64,000 nucleotides of DNA from Sphingomonas sp. GTDB taxonomy: Bacteria; Pseudomonadota; Alphaproteobacteria; Sphingomonadales; Sphingomonadaceae. Positions 54,633 to 62,061 of this stretch are shown here, piece after piece. Position numbers and translations under genes: made by a program. The DNA is taken from contig NZ_JAGIAM010000004.1 of NCBI RefSeq assembly GCF_017744835.1, positions 1-64,000 on the forward strand, read 5' to 3'. The notes under the pieces are model-generated. The model did not search any database. It saw nothing but the letters and a program-made list of their open reading frames with translations, and had not been told where the DNA came from. Numbering within the stretch: position 1 is the first letter of the stretch; every line of letters begins with the position of its first letter.

Positions 54633-54670
54633 CGACATGCCCTGTCGTGCCACCAGGAAGAGCTTGCTAC

Positions 54671-54762
54671 AATGTCCGCAACCGGGGCGCTTCCTGCCAG
54701 TCCGCTTTCGGCCCTCGGCTTCTCGCGTCGGAATGACCGAGAGCGGGTGGTTAGCGGACGTT
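54671..54762. repeat. Dispersed repeat, full copy with inverted ends
   Basis: It starts AATGTCCGC (54671-54679) and ends GCGGACGTT (54754-54762), inverted repeats with one mismatch. Internal blocks match the copy at 9711-9798. It overlaps the stop codon of the 80-residue ORF. Confidence 0.7.
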
Positions 54763-54993
54763 CCCTCGCGCGGCCCTTGCTCGCTTAATCCGCTTCATAT
54801 TTCGTCGAAGATCGAGAGCCATGATCCACCGGGAAACGGCTCCGGCGCCCAAGAGAAAGCCAGCAAGCAAGGCGACGCGATCCCTGGGCGAAATGAGGTC
54901 TTTCAGCAGCTCATTCGCGTAACCGACATAGAAGCACGCCGCTATGAATACCGCGCCCGCAAGGGCCAACGTGAGTTGAGTTCGCGAGATCAT
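54751..54993 (-). CDS. Small membrane protein, unknown function (80 residues)
   Basis: Two hydrophobic helices (LALAGAVFIAACFYVGYA and VALLAGFLLGAGAVSRWIM) with a basic C-terminus (RRNMKRIKRARAARGNVR). The plan resembles the 92-residue protein at 9840-10118, though the sequences differ. ATG at 54993 begins MISRTQLTLA. The stop codon lies within the right end of a dispersed repeat. Confidence 0.6.
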   Translation of the reverse strand: MISRTQLTLALAGAVFIAACFYVGYANELLKDLISPRDRVALLAGFLLGAGAVSRWIMALDLRRNMKRIKRARAARGNVR

Positions 54994-55019
54994 CAATCGC
55001 ACAATGCCGGACCACACCC

Positions 55020-55057
55020 AATGTCCGCAAGCGGGGCGCTTGCCGACCGGCCGTTTT
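55020..55057. repeat. Left half of the dispersed repeat
   Basis: AATGTCCGCAAGCGGGGCGC followed by TTGCCGACC... matches the first ~35 bases of the full copy at 54671 with few changes. Confidence 0.65.
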
Positions 55058-55080
55058 ATGAAGCTACGGCGTAGCACGGC

Positions 55081-55114
55081 AAAGAAAAGGCCGGAGCATC
55101 GCGCCCCGGCCTTT
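55081..55114 (-). terminator. Intrinsic terminator of the alginate-export-type porin
   Basis: AAAGGCCGG (55086-55094) and CCGGCCTTT (55106-55114) form a nine-base stem; on the minus strand it is followed by TTTTCTTT. It lies 50 bases after the porin stop. Confidence 0.88.
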
Positions 55115-55163
55115 CCTGCGCCACTTCGCCCTCTCTTTTGAGAGAGGTGCGAAGGGCACCCTC

Positions 55164-56543
55164 TCAGAAGTTGTAGACCAGGTCGACGAACCCGTAGCGG
55201 GTGTCGCCGGTCGCGGGCGCGTTGGGCGCGTCCTTGAGGAAGCGGCCCTTGGCGAGATAGGCGCCGCCAACGTCCATGCGGACCTTCTGCGGCAGCAGCC
55301 AGCGGCGCAGGCGCACTTCGACCTGGGTACCGGCATAGGTCCCTGAAGCGCCGCTCGCGTCGCGCACACTGGTCGAGGCGAAGCTGTCGGTCGCGTCGGC
55401 GAGCCACAGCCCGCGTACCATCGTCATCATGTCGAAGCGCTTGGACGGCTTGGCCTCCAAGCGCACGCCCGGCGAGATGAGGTTGGCGCGGCCCACCGGA
55501 CCGAAGAGCGCGAGCGGGCCGTAATCGCCGCGGCGCGAGCCGTAGAGCGTGTCGAAGCGGCCATAGCTGTCGGGATCCTTGCTGTCGCCCGAGGCATAGT
55601 CGAACACCGCCGAGACGCGCGGCGCCCAGCTGCTGGTGAAGGTCCAGCCCGCCTCGGCGTGGCCGAAGCCCGCGCGAACGTCGAGGTCGCGCAGGTCAGC
55701 CGCCGAAGTGCTGCCGCGCACCTGGCCGCGCTGGAGCGCACCTTCGACCTCGAAGTCGAACTTGCCCTTGGCGGGCGCCTGGCGGATGCGGCTGCCGAAA
55801 GTGACCAGATGGCGGTTGCGCGTCTGGCGCGTCGCGACGTCGTTCTCGGCGAGACGGTAGACATAGGCCTCGACGCCGATCTTGCCGAACGCCTTGGGCG
55901 CGCTGCCCCAGGCACCGAAGAAGGCCAGGTTCTTGCCCGCACGATCGAGCTCGACGTCATTGTCGAAGATGCCGTCGACGTCGTCGGGCAGCGCCGAGAA
56001 GGGGTGCGTCCAGAAGGCGACGAGCCGGTTCTTGTTCTTGTCCGACCAGTCGACGAGGCCGCCCAGATAGCTGGTCACGGTGTTGGGGAAGTCGGTGCGG
56101 CTGACGAGGCGCTGCGAGCCCAGGTCGAGCGAGAAGCGGCCCGCGGTGAGCGTGCCATGGTCGCCTGCGGCGATCATGTCGTGGCCCTTCAATGCGACAT
56201 AGGCCTGAACCGGCTCGAGCGCGTTGATTTCGCTGGTGCGGACCGACGAGCGGTCGTCCTGGGCATAGCCGCGCGCGTCGACCACTTCGCCGCCGAATGC
56301 GACCGGACCGAGATCGAGCTGCGCGGCGACCGTGGTGCGGAACGACACGAAGACGTCCTTTTCCGCGGTGTTCGGCCGGAACTGGCCGTCGAGCGCCTCG
56401 AAGCGGACGCGGGTCGAGCCGTCGATCGTCAGCTTGGGCGATCCGTCGCCGTCGTCGGCGCGCGCGGGAGCGGCCGCGAGAGAAGAAAGCACGGCAAGCG
56501 AAAACAGCGCCGTGCGCGGCGAACGATCCAAACTGAAGGTCAC
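55164..56543 (-). CDS. Outer-membrane porin, alginate-export (AlgE-like) family
   Basis: A 459-residue outer-membrane barrel. GTG at 56543 has AGGAG six bases upstream and begins TFSLDRSPRTALFSLAVLSS, a signal peptide ending APARAD. The mature part has the alginate-export pattern: RVRFEALDGQFRPN, GEVVDARGYAQDD, ALKGHDMIAAGDHGTLTAGRF, LGSQRLVSRTDFPNTVTSYL, FDTLYGSRRGDYGPLALFGP and ISPGVRLEAKPSKRFDMM, ending in Phe (DLVYNF). In sphingomonads such porins are not tied to alginate export and may carry other compounds. A CTCTATAAG -10-like box and a GTGTCC-N4-GGACAC palindrome lie upstream. Confidence 0.87.
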   Translation of the reverse strand: MTFSLDRSPRTALFSLAVLSSLAAAPARADDGDGSPKLTIDGSTRVRFEALDGQFRPNTAEKDVFVSFRTTVAAQLDLGPVAFGGEVVDARGYAQDDRSSVRTSEINALEPVQAYVALKGHDMIAAGDHGTLTAGRFSLDLGSQRLVSRTDFPNTVTSYLGGLVDWSDKNKNRLVAFWTHPFSALPDDVDGIFDNDVELDRAGKNLAFFGAWGSAPKAFGKIGVEAYVYRLAENDVATRQTRNRHLVTFGSRIRQAPAKGKFDFEVEGALQRGQVRGSTSAADLRDLDVRAGFGHAEAGWTFTSSWAPRVSAVFDYASGDSKDPDSYGRFDTLYGSRRGDYGPLALFGPVGRANLISPGVRLEAKPSKRFDMMTMVRGLWLADATDSFASTSVRDASGASGTYAGTQVEVRLRRWLLPQKVRMDVGGAYLAKGRFLKDAPNAPATGDTRYGFVDLVYNF

Positions 56544-56573
56544 GAATTGCTCCTGAAGGAAGATTGTCCCTTC

Positions 56574-56582
56574 CTTATAGAG
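56574..56582 (-). promoter_or_regulatory. Candidate -10 box of the porin
   Basis: Minus strand CTCTATAAG, ending 31 bases before the GTG start, the same distance as in the OprB-type porin at 2660. Confidence 0.4.
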
Positions 56583-56639
56583 GGATAGGCCGGTACCGGC
56601 CGGCGGTGGGGGCAAATGCCCGCCTGTCGCGCCACCACT

Positions 56640-56655
56640 GTGTCCCTGCGGACAC
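56640..56655. promoter_or_regulatory. Palindromic operator candidate upstream of the porin
   Basis: GTGTCC (56640-56645), loop CTGC, GGACAC (56650-56655): a perfect six-base inverted repeat about 60 bases upstream of the porin -10 box. Its TGTCC...GGACA half-sites resemble the outer part of the palindrome at 26847-26875. Confidence 0.45.
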
Positions 56656-56686
56656 GGAAAAAAGAGACCATGCCCTCACGGACGCG

Positions 56687-56718
56687 AAAAGGGGCGCCGC
56701 GGCATTGCCGGGCGCCCC
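56687..56718 (-). terminator. Intrinsic terminator of flaF
   Basis: GGGGCGCC (56691-56698) pairs with GGCGCCCC (56711-56718), extended by CGGC/GCCG inside; on the minus strand it is followed by TTTTCGCG. It lies 22 bases after the flaF stop. Confidence 0.85.
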
Positions 56719-56739
56719 TGTTCGCAAGCGGAGGACGCA

Positions 56740-57102
56740 TCAGGCGGCGGCGAGACGCTCGCCGTGCAGCCCTTCCATGATCGTGCGGTTGAGCGCGATC
56801 AGCTCGCCGATCGGCTCGCGGCCGGCGACCACGTCGCTGGTGAAGCGATGGACCCACAGGCTGAGCGAAATGATCTGCGCACGCAGCGCGTCGGGCAGGC
56901 CGTTGCCGCTCGCGCCGCAATCGGTGCTGAATGCCGACCACATCTCGCGGTTGCGGTGAAGCGCAGGCATCAGCGCCGCGCCCTTCAGGCCGGTGCGCTC
57001 GGCCTCCATCATCTCGCCGGTGATCTGGCTCATCAGCCGATATTCGGCCGCGCGAGGCGTCTCGGCCCGGCTGCGGGCCGCTTGATAGGCAGTAAGCGTC
57101 AT
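56740..57102 (-). CDS. flaF: Flagellar biosynthesis regulator FlaF
   Basis: A 120-residue FlaF. The family pattern is complete: TAYQAARSRAETPRAAEYRL, LMPALHRNREMWSAFSTDCG, GNGLPDALRAQIISLSLWVH and ALNRTIMEGL. In alphaproteobacteria FlaF promotes flagellin synthesis and secretion, opposing FlbT. No flbT and no flagellin gene are visible in the window; it stands alone, divergent from the HAD-type gene, with its own terminator. Confidence 0.93.
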   Translation of the reverse strand: MTLTAYQAARSRAETPRAAEYRLMSQITGEMMEAERTGLKGAALMPALHRNREMWSAFSTDCGASGNGLPDALRAQIISLSLWVHRFTSDVVAGREPIGELIALNRTIMEGLHGERLAAA

Positions 57103-57162
57103 GCTGGCTCCTTTGCTGACGCCTCTATTCTAGGACGATTTCGCCGGTCCGGGGTGCAGCGC

Positions 57163-57172
57163 TCCTATAAGA
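57163..57172 (+). promoter_or_regulatory. Candidate -10 box of the HAD-type gene
   Basis: CTCCTATAAG, ending 44 bases before the TTG start; shares TCCTATAAG with the motA upstream region. Confidence 0.4.
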
Positions 57173-57216
57173 ATCGTGCGTCCACCCGATGCGGGCGCAT
57201 TTCCAGGGACACTGCA

Positions 57217-59622
57217 TTGGCCGACTTCATCCTTCCGCACGCCCTTCCCCATGCGCTCGACGGGCGCGAGGGGATCGCTGCGCTCTCGCTCGATTGCTTC
57301 GACACGCTGCTGTGGCGCGACACGCACGCGCCGCGCGACCTGTTCGGCGCGCTGCCCGGGATGACCGTGGCGCAACGCGGCTGGGCCGAGGATCGTGCGC
57401 GCAACGCCGCGGCGCTGCGCCACAAGCGGCTGGAAGTGACGATCGGCGAAATCTATCGCGAGCTGCTTCCCAACGGCAGCGAGGCGGAACGCACCGCGGC
57501 GGTGCAGCGCGAACTCGACGCCGAGGCGGCGCATTGCTTCGCGTTTCGCCCCACGGTCGAGCTGATGCGCGAGGCGAAGCGCCGCGGGCTCCAGGTCTTC
57601 ATCGTCAGCGACACCTATCTCGACGCCGACCAGCTCGGCCAGCTGATCGCCGCGGCTGCGGGCGAGGAAGTGGCCGCACTGATTGACCGCATCTTCTGCT
57701 CCTCGGCTTACGGCGTCCCCAAGGCCAAGGGGCTCTACGGCCATGTGCTGCGCGCGCTCGACGTGGCACCCGCGCAGATCCTGCACATCGGCGACAACAA
57801 GTCCGCCGACGTCTACGGCGTCGCGCCCTTCGGCGTCCAGACGCTCCACCTTCGCCAGTTCGGCGAGGCAGCCGAGCAGCGGCTGCGGCTCGAGGCGGCG
57901 GTGAGCGCGATGCTCCATCCCAATGCGGCTGAGACGGCGGTGACGCACCAGCCGCACCGCGCCACGCTCGCCGCTACCGAGCCGGTGATCGAGGACGCGG
58001 CAGAGGCCTTCGGCTTTTCCACCCTGGGCCCGGTCCTCCACGGCTTCGATCGCTGGCTGGCGGCCGAAGCTGAAGCGCTGCAGGCGAGGAACGGCGGCCG
58101 TGTCCACTGGCTCTTCCTGATGCGCGACGGACATCTGCCGCGGCTCGTCCACGAGGCCGCGGGCAGCACCGCCCCCGCGCATGCGATCGAGATCAGCCGC
58201 TTCACCGCCACCGCGGCGTCGTTCCACGACGAAGAGGCGATCGCCCGCTTCCTCGACCTGGAATTCGAGACCGACCTTCGCGTGCTGGCGAAGCAGCTCC
58301 TGCTAGCCCCTGCCGAGATCGCCGCGATCTTCAAGGATCTGCCGGCAAAGGATCGCATCCTCGCCTTCGCCAAGGCCATCCGCACGCCCGCGCGCGCCGC
58401 GCGCATCGTCAAGAATTCGCAGGCCTTTGCCGAGCGGCTCGCGGCGCACGTCCGCAGCGCCGTAGACCCCGATCCGGGCGACACGCTGATGCTGGTCGAC
58501 CTCGGCTACAACGGCACCGTGCAGAACGAAATCGAGCCGGTGCTGCGTCGCCTGCTCGGCGTCGAGGTCGCGGGCCGCTATCTGCTGCTGCGCGAGCAGT
58601 TCCGCACCGGCTTCGACAAGCGCGGCTTCCTCGACGATCGCCATTACGACGGTGACCTGCTCGAGGCGCTGGCGTCTAACGTCGCCGTGCTGGAACAGAC
58701 CTGCACCGCGGCGCAGGGCTCGGTCGTCGACTATGAGCGCGACGGCACGCCGATCCGCCGCGATCCCAGCATCAAGGGCCGCCAGAGCGTGGTGCGCGAC
58801 CGTATCCAGGCCGGATGCCTGCGCTTCGCCCGCGAGCAAGGCGAAGCGGCGATCCGCGCCACGCGTCCCGACGCGCTCACCCAGTGGCGCCGCGGCGCGG
58901 CCGCCGTGCTCGCGCGGCTGATGTTCCTGCCGCAGGCGCACGAGCTCGCCGTCGTCTCGCAGTTCGAGCATGACGTGAACCTGGGCGTCGACAACACGGT
59001 ACCGCTGTTCGATCCCGCCGTAGCGCAGCGCGGGCTTCGCCAGCGGGGGCTCTTCTACATGAAGGGCGCACACCGCATGTACCTGCCCGCCGAGCTGCAG
59101 GGCGAGGGACTGGCGATCAAGCTCGCGCTGCTCGCCCACAAGCGTTTCGGCCTCACGCTCAAGTTCAACGACTTCGTCGATCGCACGATCGAGCTGCCGG
59201 TGATCGCCGCCGACGGGGCGCAGGCGAGCACGACGACGATCACTGCCACGCCGACCCACGACGGCTATTATCTCGCCGCGATCCCGGTGGGCGATTGCCG
59301 CTATTCGGTGGGGCTGCTGTTCGGCCAGCTCTATGACTGGGTACAGGTAGAAAGCGCCACGTTCGTGCCCGTGGAGGCGTTTCTCAGCGACAAGGCCGCC
59401 ACTGCGATCGAAGTGCCGGCCGTGCCCTCGCTCGAAGGTATGGAGCAGACCGCACCCTGGCTCTTCCGCTGCGAGGACGAATTCGCCTTCATGATGGTCC
59501 CCCCGCCCGAGCGGCGCGACGAGCGCGCGATGATGCTCGCCGTCGTGTTCCGCCCGATCGCCGTGCGCCAGAAACCCGCCCTCGTCCCCAACGCCCTTCT
59601 CGCTTCCGGAGCCGCCGCATGA
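57217..59622 (+). CDS. Large HAD-superfamily protein (COG5610-like) with unknown C-terminal region
   Basis: About 801 residues from a TTG at 57217 that has AGGGA seven bases upstream. Residues 15-220 are a HAD phosphatase-type domain with motif I LSLDCFDTLLWRD (Asp26), motif II VFIVSDTYLD, the Lys of motif III GVPKAKG and motif IV ILHIGDNKSADVYG. All catalytic positions look intact. The remaining ~580 residues contain VHWLFLMRDGHLPRLVHEAA and DTLMLVDLGYNGTVQNEIEP, features I associate with predicted hydrolases of polysaccharide gene clusters. The next gene overlaps (ATGA) and is methyltransferase-like. The position between flaF and motA suggests a job in flagellin or cell-surface glycan modification, which is inference only. 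Confidence 0.8.
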   Translation: MADFILPHALPHALDGREGIAALSLDCFDTLLWRDTHAPRDLFGALPGMTVAQRGWAEDRARNAAALRHKRLEVTIGEIYRELLPNGSEAERTAAVQRELDAEAAHCFAFRPTVELMREAKRRGLQVFIVSDTYLDADQLGQLIAAAAGEEVAALIDRIFCSSAYGVPKAKGLYGHVLRALDVAPAQILHIGDNKSADVYGVAPFGVQTLHLRQFGEAAEQRLRLEAAVSAMLHPNAAETAVTHQPHRATLAATEPVIEDAAEAFGFSTLGPVLHGFDRWLAAEAEALQARNGGRVHWLFLMRDGHLPRLVHEAAGSTAPAHAIEISRFTATAASFHDEEAIARFLDLEFETDLRVLAKQLLLAPAEIAAIFKDLPAKDRILAFAKAIRTPARAARIVKNSQAFAERLAAHVRSAVDPDPGDTLMLVDLGYNGTVQNEIEPVLRRLLGVEVAGRYLLLREQFRTGFDKRGFLDDRHYDGDLLEALASNVAVLEQTCTAAQGSVVDYERDGTPIRRDPSIKGRQSVVRDRIQAGCLRFAREQGEAAIRATRPDALTQWRRGAAAVLARLMFLPQAHELAVVSQFEHDVNLGVDNTVPLFDPAVAQRGLRQRGLFYMKGAHRMYLPAELQGEGLAIKLALLAHKRFGLTLKFNDFVDRTIELPVIAADGAQASTTTITATPTHDGYYLAAIPVGDCRYSVGLLFGQLYDWVQVESATFVPVEAFLSDKAATAIEVPAVPSLEGMEQTAPWLFRCEDEFAFMMVPPPERRDERAMMLAVVFRPIAVRQKPALVPNALLASGAAA

Positions 59623-60434
59623 CCAACCTTCTGATCCATTCGATGTCTGAATTCTCCGACATCATCCTCGGCTGCCTGCACGCGGCCGGGGCACGAGACA
59701 TCGCCGAAGTGGGCGCCGAGTTCGGCGGCATGTCGCAGCAACTCGCCGCCTATGCAGGGGTGATGGGCGGCCGCCTGACCAGCATCGATCCCGCCCCGAA
59801 GCCGGAGTTCGTCGCCTGGGCCGCGAGCTGCCCGTCGGTCACACACGTCCCCGCTCTGAGCCTCGATGCGATGCCGAAGCTCTCGAACGTCGACGCCTGG
59901 ATCATCGACGGCGATCACAACTACTATACCGTCGCGAACGAGCTGCGCATCGCCGACGAGCTCGCTCGCCGCGACGGCAAGCCGCTGCTCGCGATCCTGC
60001 ACGACGTCAGCTGGCCCTGCGCACGCCGCGACTTCTATTACGCACCCGAGCAGATCCCCGCCGAATGGCGCCACGCATACAGCTATGAGGCGGGCGTCAC
60101 GATCGGCGATCCCGGCGTGCGCGAGAACCGCGGCTTCCGCGGCAATGGCCAGTTCGCAGTCGCGCTGCACGAAGGCGGCCCGCGCAACGGCGTGCTGACT
60201 GCGATCGAGGATTTCCTCGCCGAGACGCGCAGCGACGAGCGGCCGATCGCCTATGCCACCGTGCCCGCGGTGTTCGGCCTCGGCATATTGTTCGATTCCT
60301 CCGCGCCCTGGGCGGCGGACGTCGCGGCGCTCGTGCATCCCTATCACGACAATCCGCTGATCGCCTCGCTCGAGCTCAATCGGCTGCGCAATTATCTGGC
60401 CGTCATCGACTGGCAGGACCGCGAGGCCGCCTGA
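59619..60434 (+). CDS. Class I methyltransferase-like protein (Methyltransf_24 type)
   Basis: A 271-residue protein. IAEVGAEFGGMSQQLAAYAG fits motif I of SAM-binding Rossmann proteins (ExGxxxGxxS), LTSIDPAPK motif II with the acidic residue, and AWIIDGDHNYYTVANELRIA the family DGDH signature of Methyltransf_24. The second half, with ILHDVSWPCARRDFYYAPE and GQFAVALHEGGPRNGVLTAI, is typical of sugar- or glycan-associated relatives. It is translated from an ATG overlapping the stop of the HAD-type gene. A role as the methylating partner on the same glycan is plausible. Confidence 0.82.
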   Translation: MTNLLIHSMSEFSDIILGCLHAAGARDIAEVGAEFGGMSQQLAAYAGVMGGRLTSIDPAPKPEFVAWAASCPSVTHVPALSLDAMPKLSNVDAWIIDGDHNYYTVANELRIADELARRDGKPLLAILHDVSWPCARRDFYYAPEQIPAEWRHAYSYEAGVTIGDPGVRENRGFRGNGQFAVALHEGGPRNGVLTAIEDFLAETRSDERPIAYATVPAVFGLGILFDSSAPWAADVAALVHPYHDNPLIASLELNRLRNYLAVIDWQDREAA

Positions 60435-60471
60435 AAATAGCGCCTCCCACTCCACCGGGCGCTCCAATTCC

Positions 60472-60481
60472 TTCCTATAAG
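60472..60481 (+). promoter_or_regulatory. Candidate -10 box of motA
   Basis: TTCCTATAAG, ending 35 bases before the motA ATG. Confidence 0.4.
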
Positions 60482-60516
60482 TCTGGGAAACACCAGAGAA
60501 AGAACACGGCACGGCC

Positions 60517-61401
60517 ATGCTGAACGGCGTTGGTTTCCTCATCATCCTCGGCTGCGTCTTCGGGAGCTTCATCATCTCGGGCGGCAAGATGGAGATCGTC
60601 CTCCACGCGCTTCCCCACGAAATGATGGCGATCGCGGGCGCGGCGATCGGCGCGTTCATCGTCGGCAACTCGATGTCGACCGTGAAGAAGGCCGGCGCCG
60701 GCATCATGCGCGCGTTCAAGGGCGCGCGCTGGTCCGCGCAGGACTATAAGGACCTGCTCACGCTCCTCTTCGGGCTGCTCGCCACCTTCAAGAAGGGCGG
60801 CGCGACGGGCATCGAGCCGCACCTCGACAACCCCGAGGAAAGCGAGCTGTTCAAGCCCTATCCGCGCATCCTGGCCGACCATCACCTCGTGGAGTTCACC
60901 TGCGACTATCTGCGCATGATGACGGTCAACTTCGAGGATCCGCACCAGATCGAAGCGGCGATGGACGCCGACATCGATCGGCACCACCACGAGGAGCTGG
61001 CGCCCCAGCACGCACTGCAGATCATGGCCGACGGCCTTCCCGCGATCGGCATCGTCGCCGCAGTGCTCGGCGTCATCAAGACCATGGGCTCGATCGACCA
61101 GCCGACCGAGATCCTCGGCGCGATGATCGGTGGCGCGCTGGTCGGGACCTTCCTCGGCGTGCTCCTCAGCTACTGCGTCGTGGGCCCGCTCGCGTCCAAG
61201 CTGCTCGAGACGGTCGAGGGCGACTGCAAGCCCTACAACATCGTGAAGACGGCGATCGTCGCCTATGCCCAGAACCAGCCGGTCCAGGTCGCGATCGAGA
61301 TCGCCCGCCGCATGACTCCCTCGGCCTATGCGCCGAGCTTCCAGCAACTCGAAACCGCTCTCGACGAGGCCAAAGATGCACTCACCCCAGCCGCAGCCTG
61401 A
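60517..61401 (+). CDS. motA: Flagellar motor stator protein MotA
   Basis: A 294-residue MotA with four membrane helices (about 3-22, 35-52, 170-192, 203-225) and the long cytoplasmic loop containing RWSAQDYKDLLTLLFGLLAT. PAIGIVAAVLGVIKTMGSID and LGAMIGGALVGTFLGVLLSY are the conserved last two helices, with the Pro residues important for torque. MotA forms the proton-driven stator with MotB; no motB is adjacent. The 3' end overlaps the STAS gene by 26 bases. Confidence 0.95.
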   Translation: MLNGVGFLIILGCVFGSFIISGGKMEIVLHALPHEMMAIAGAAIGAFIVGNSMSTVKKAGAGIMRAFKGARWSAQDYKDLLTLLFGLLATFKKGGATGIEPHLDNPEESELFKPYPRILADHHLVEFTCDYLRMMTVNFEDPHQIEAAMDADIDRHHHEELAPQHALQIMADGLPAIGIVAAVLGVIKTMGSIDQPTEILGAMIGGALVGTFLGVLLSYCVVGPLASKLLETVEGDCKPYNIVKTAIVAYAQNQPVQVAIEIARRMTPSAYAPSFQQLETALDEAKDALTPAAA

Positions 61402-61699
61402 GGCACTGGCCGAAGACCGGTCGCTGCGCCTCCCCGCGCACGGCACCACGGTCACTGCCGAGGACCTGCGCGTCCGCCTCGTTCTCGCCGCCGATTTCGA
61501 CGACGTGCTCGAGATCGACGCGTCCGAAGTGGAAAGCGTCGGCCAGGCCGTGCTCCAGCTGCTCGTCGCCGCGCGCGCCGAGGCGGCGGGCAATGGCCAG
61601 CCTTTCCGCATCACCAACCCCAGCCCTGCCTTCGTCGATCGCGTCACGCGCTGCCAGCTGGCGGATGTGATCGGCCTCGAGACCGGAGTTACCCAGTGA
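61376..61699 (+). CDS. STAS-domain protein of the chemotaxis operon
   Basis: A 107-residue STAS (anti-sigma-factor antagonist-like) domain: RLVLAADFDDVLEIDASEVE, SVGQAVLQLLVAARAEAAGN and FRITNPSPAFVDRV. The usual phosphorylatable Ser of the DS(x)G motif appears as DASEVESVG (Ser). The ATG at 61376 lies inside motA; alternative starts are fewer. In related clusters a STAS protein precedes cheY and cheA; a role in receptor array or phosphorelay tuning is inferred. Confidence 0.82.
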   Translation: MHSPQPQPEALAEDRSLRLPAHGTTVTAEDLRVRLVLAADFDDVLEIDASEVESVGQAVLQLLVAARAEAAGNGQPFRITNPSPAFVDRVTRCQLADVIGLETGVTQ

Positions 61700-62061
61700 G
61701 CAAGTTGATCCTGACTGTCGACGATTCGGCGAGCATGCGCATGCTGCTCAAGACGTCGCTCACCGCGCAGGGCTATCGCATCGAGAGCGCCAACGACGGC
61801 GAGCACGGCCTCGAGCGGATGCACGAGGTCAAGCCCGACCTGCTGATCACCGACATCAACATGCCCAAGATGGACGGCTTCGAGCTGATCGAGGCAGTGC
61901 GCGCGCGGCACGAGTTCCGCGGCACGCCGATCCTGGTGCTCTCGACCGAATTCTCGGACGAGAAGAAGGCCCGCGCCCGCGAGGCCGGCGCCACCGGCTG
62001 GATCACCAAGCCCTTCGAGGCGACCAAGCTGGGGGCGGCGATCCGCCGCGTGTGCCCGTGA
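61696..62061 (+). CDS. cheY: Chemotaxis response regulator CheY
   Basis: A 121-residue single receiver domain: acidic pair Asp9-Asp10, phosphoacceptor Asp53 (LLITDINMPKMDG), Thr/Ser in LSTEFSD, Lys in ITKPFEATKL. The GTG start at 61696 overlaps the STAS stop (GTGA). CheY-P binds the flagellar switch. Confidence 0.95.
   Translation: MSKLILTVDDSASMRMLLKTSLTAQGYRIESANDGEHGLERMHEVKPDLLITDINMPKMDGFELIEAVRARHEFRGTPILVLSTEFSDEKKARAREAGATGWITKPFEATKLGAAIRRVCP

Noticed and set aside
54671..54762. Dispersed repeat as an integron attC site
   Set aside because: Inverted ends and gene-flanking position are suggestive, but the attC core sequences (RYYYAAC and GTTRRRY) are not present and no integrase is seen; kept as an unclassified repeat.
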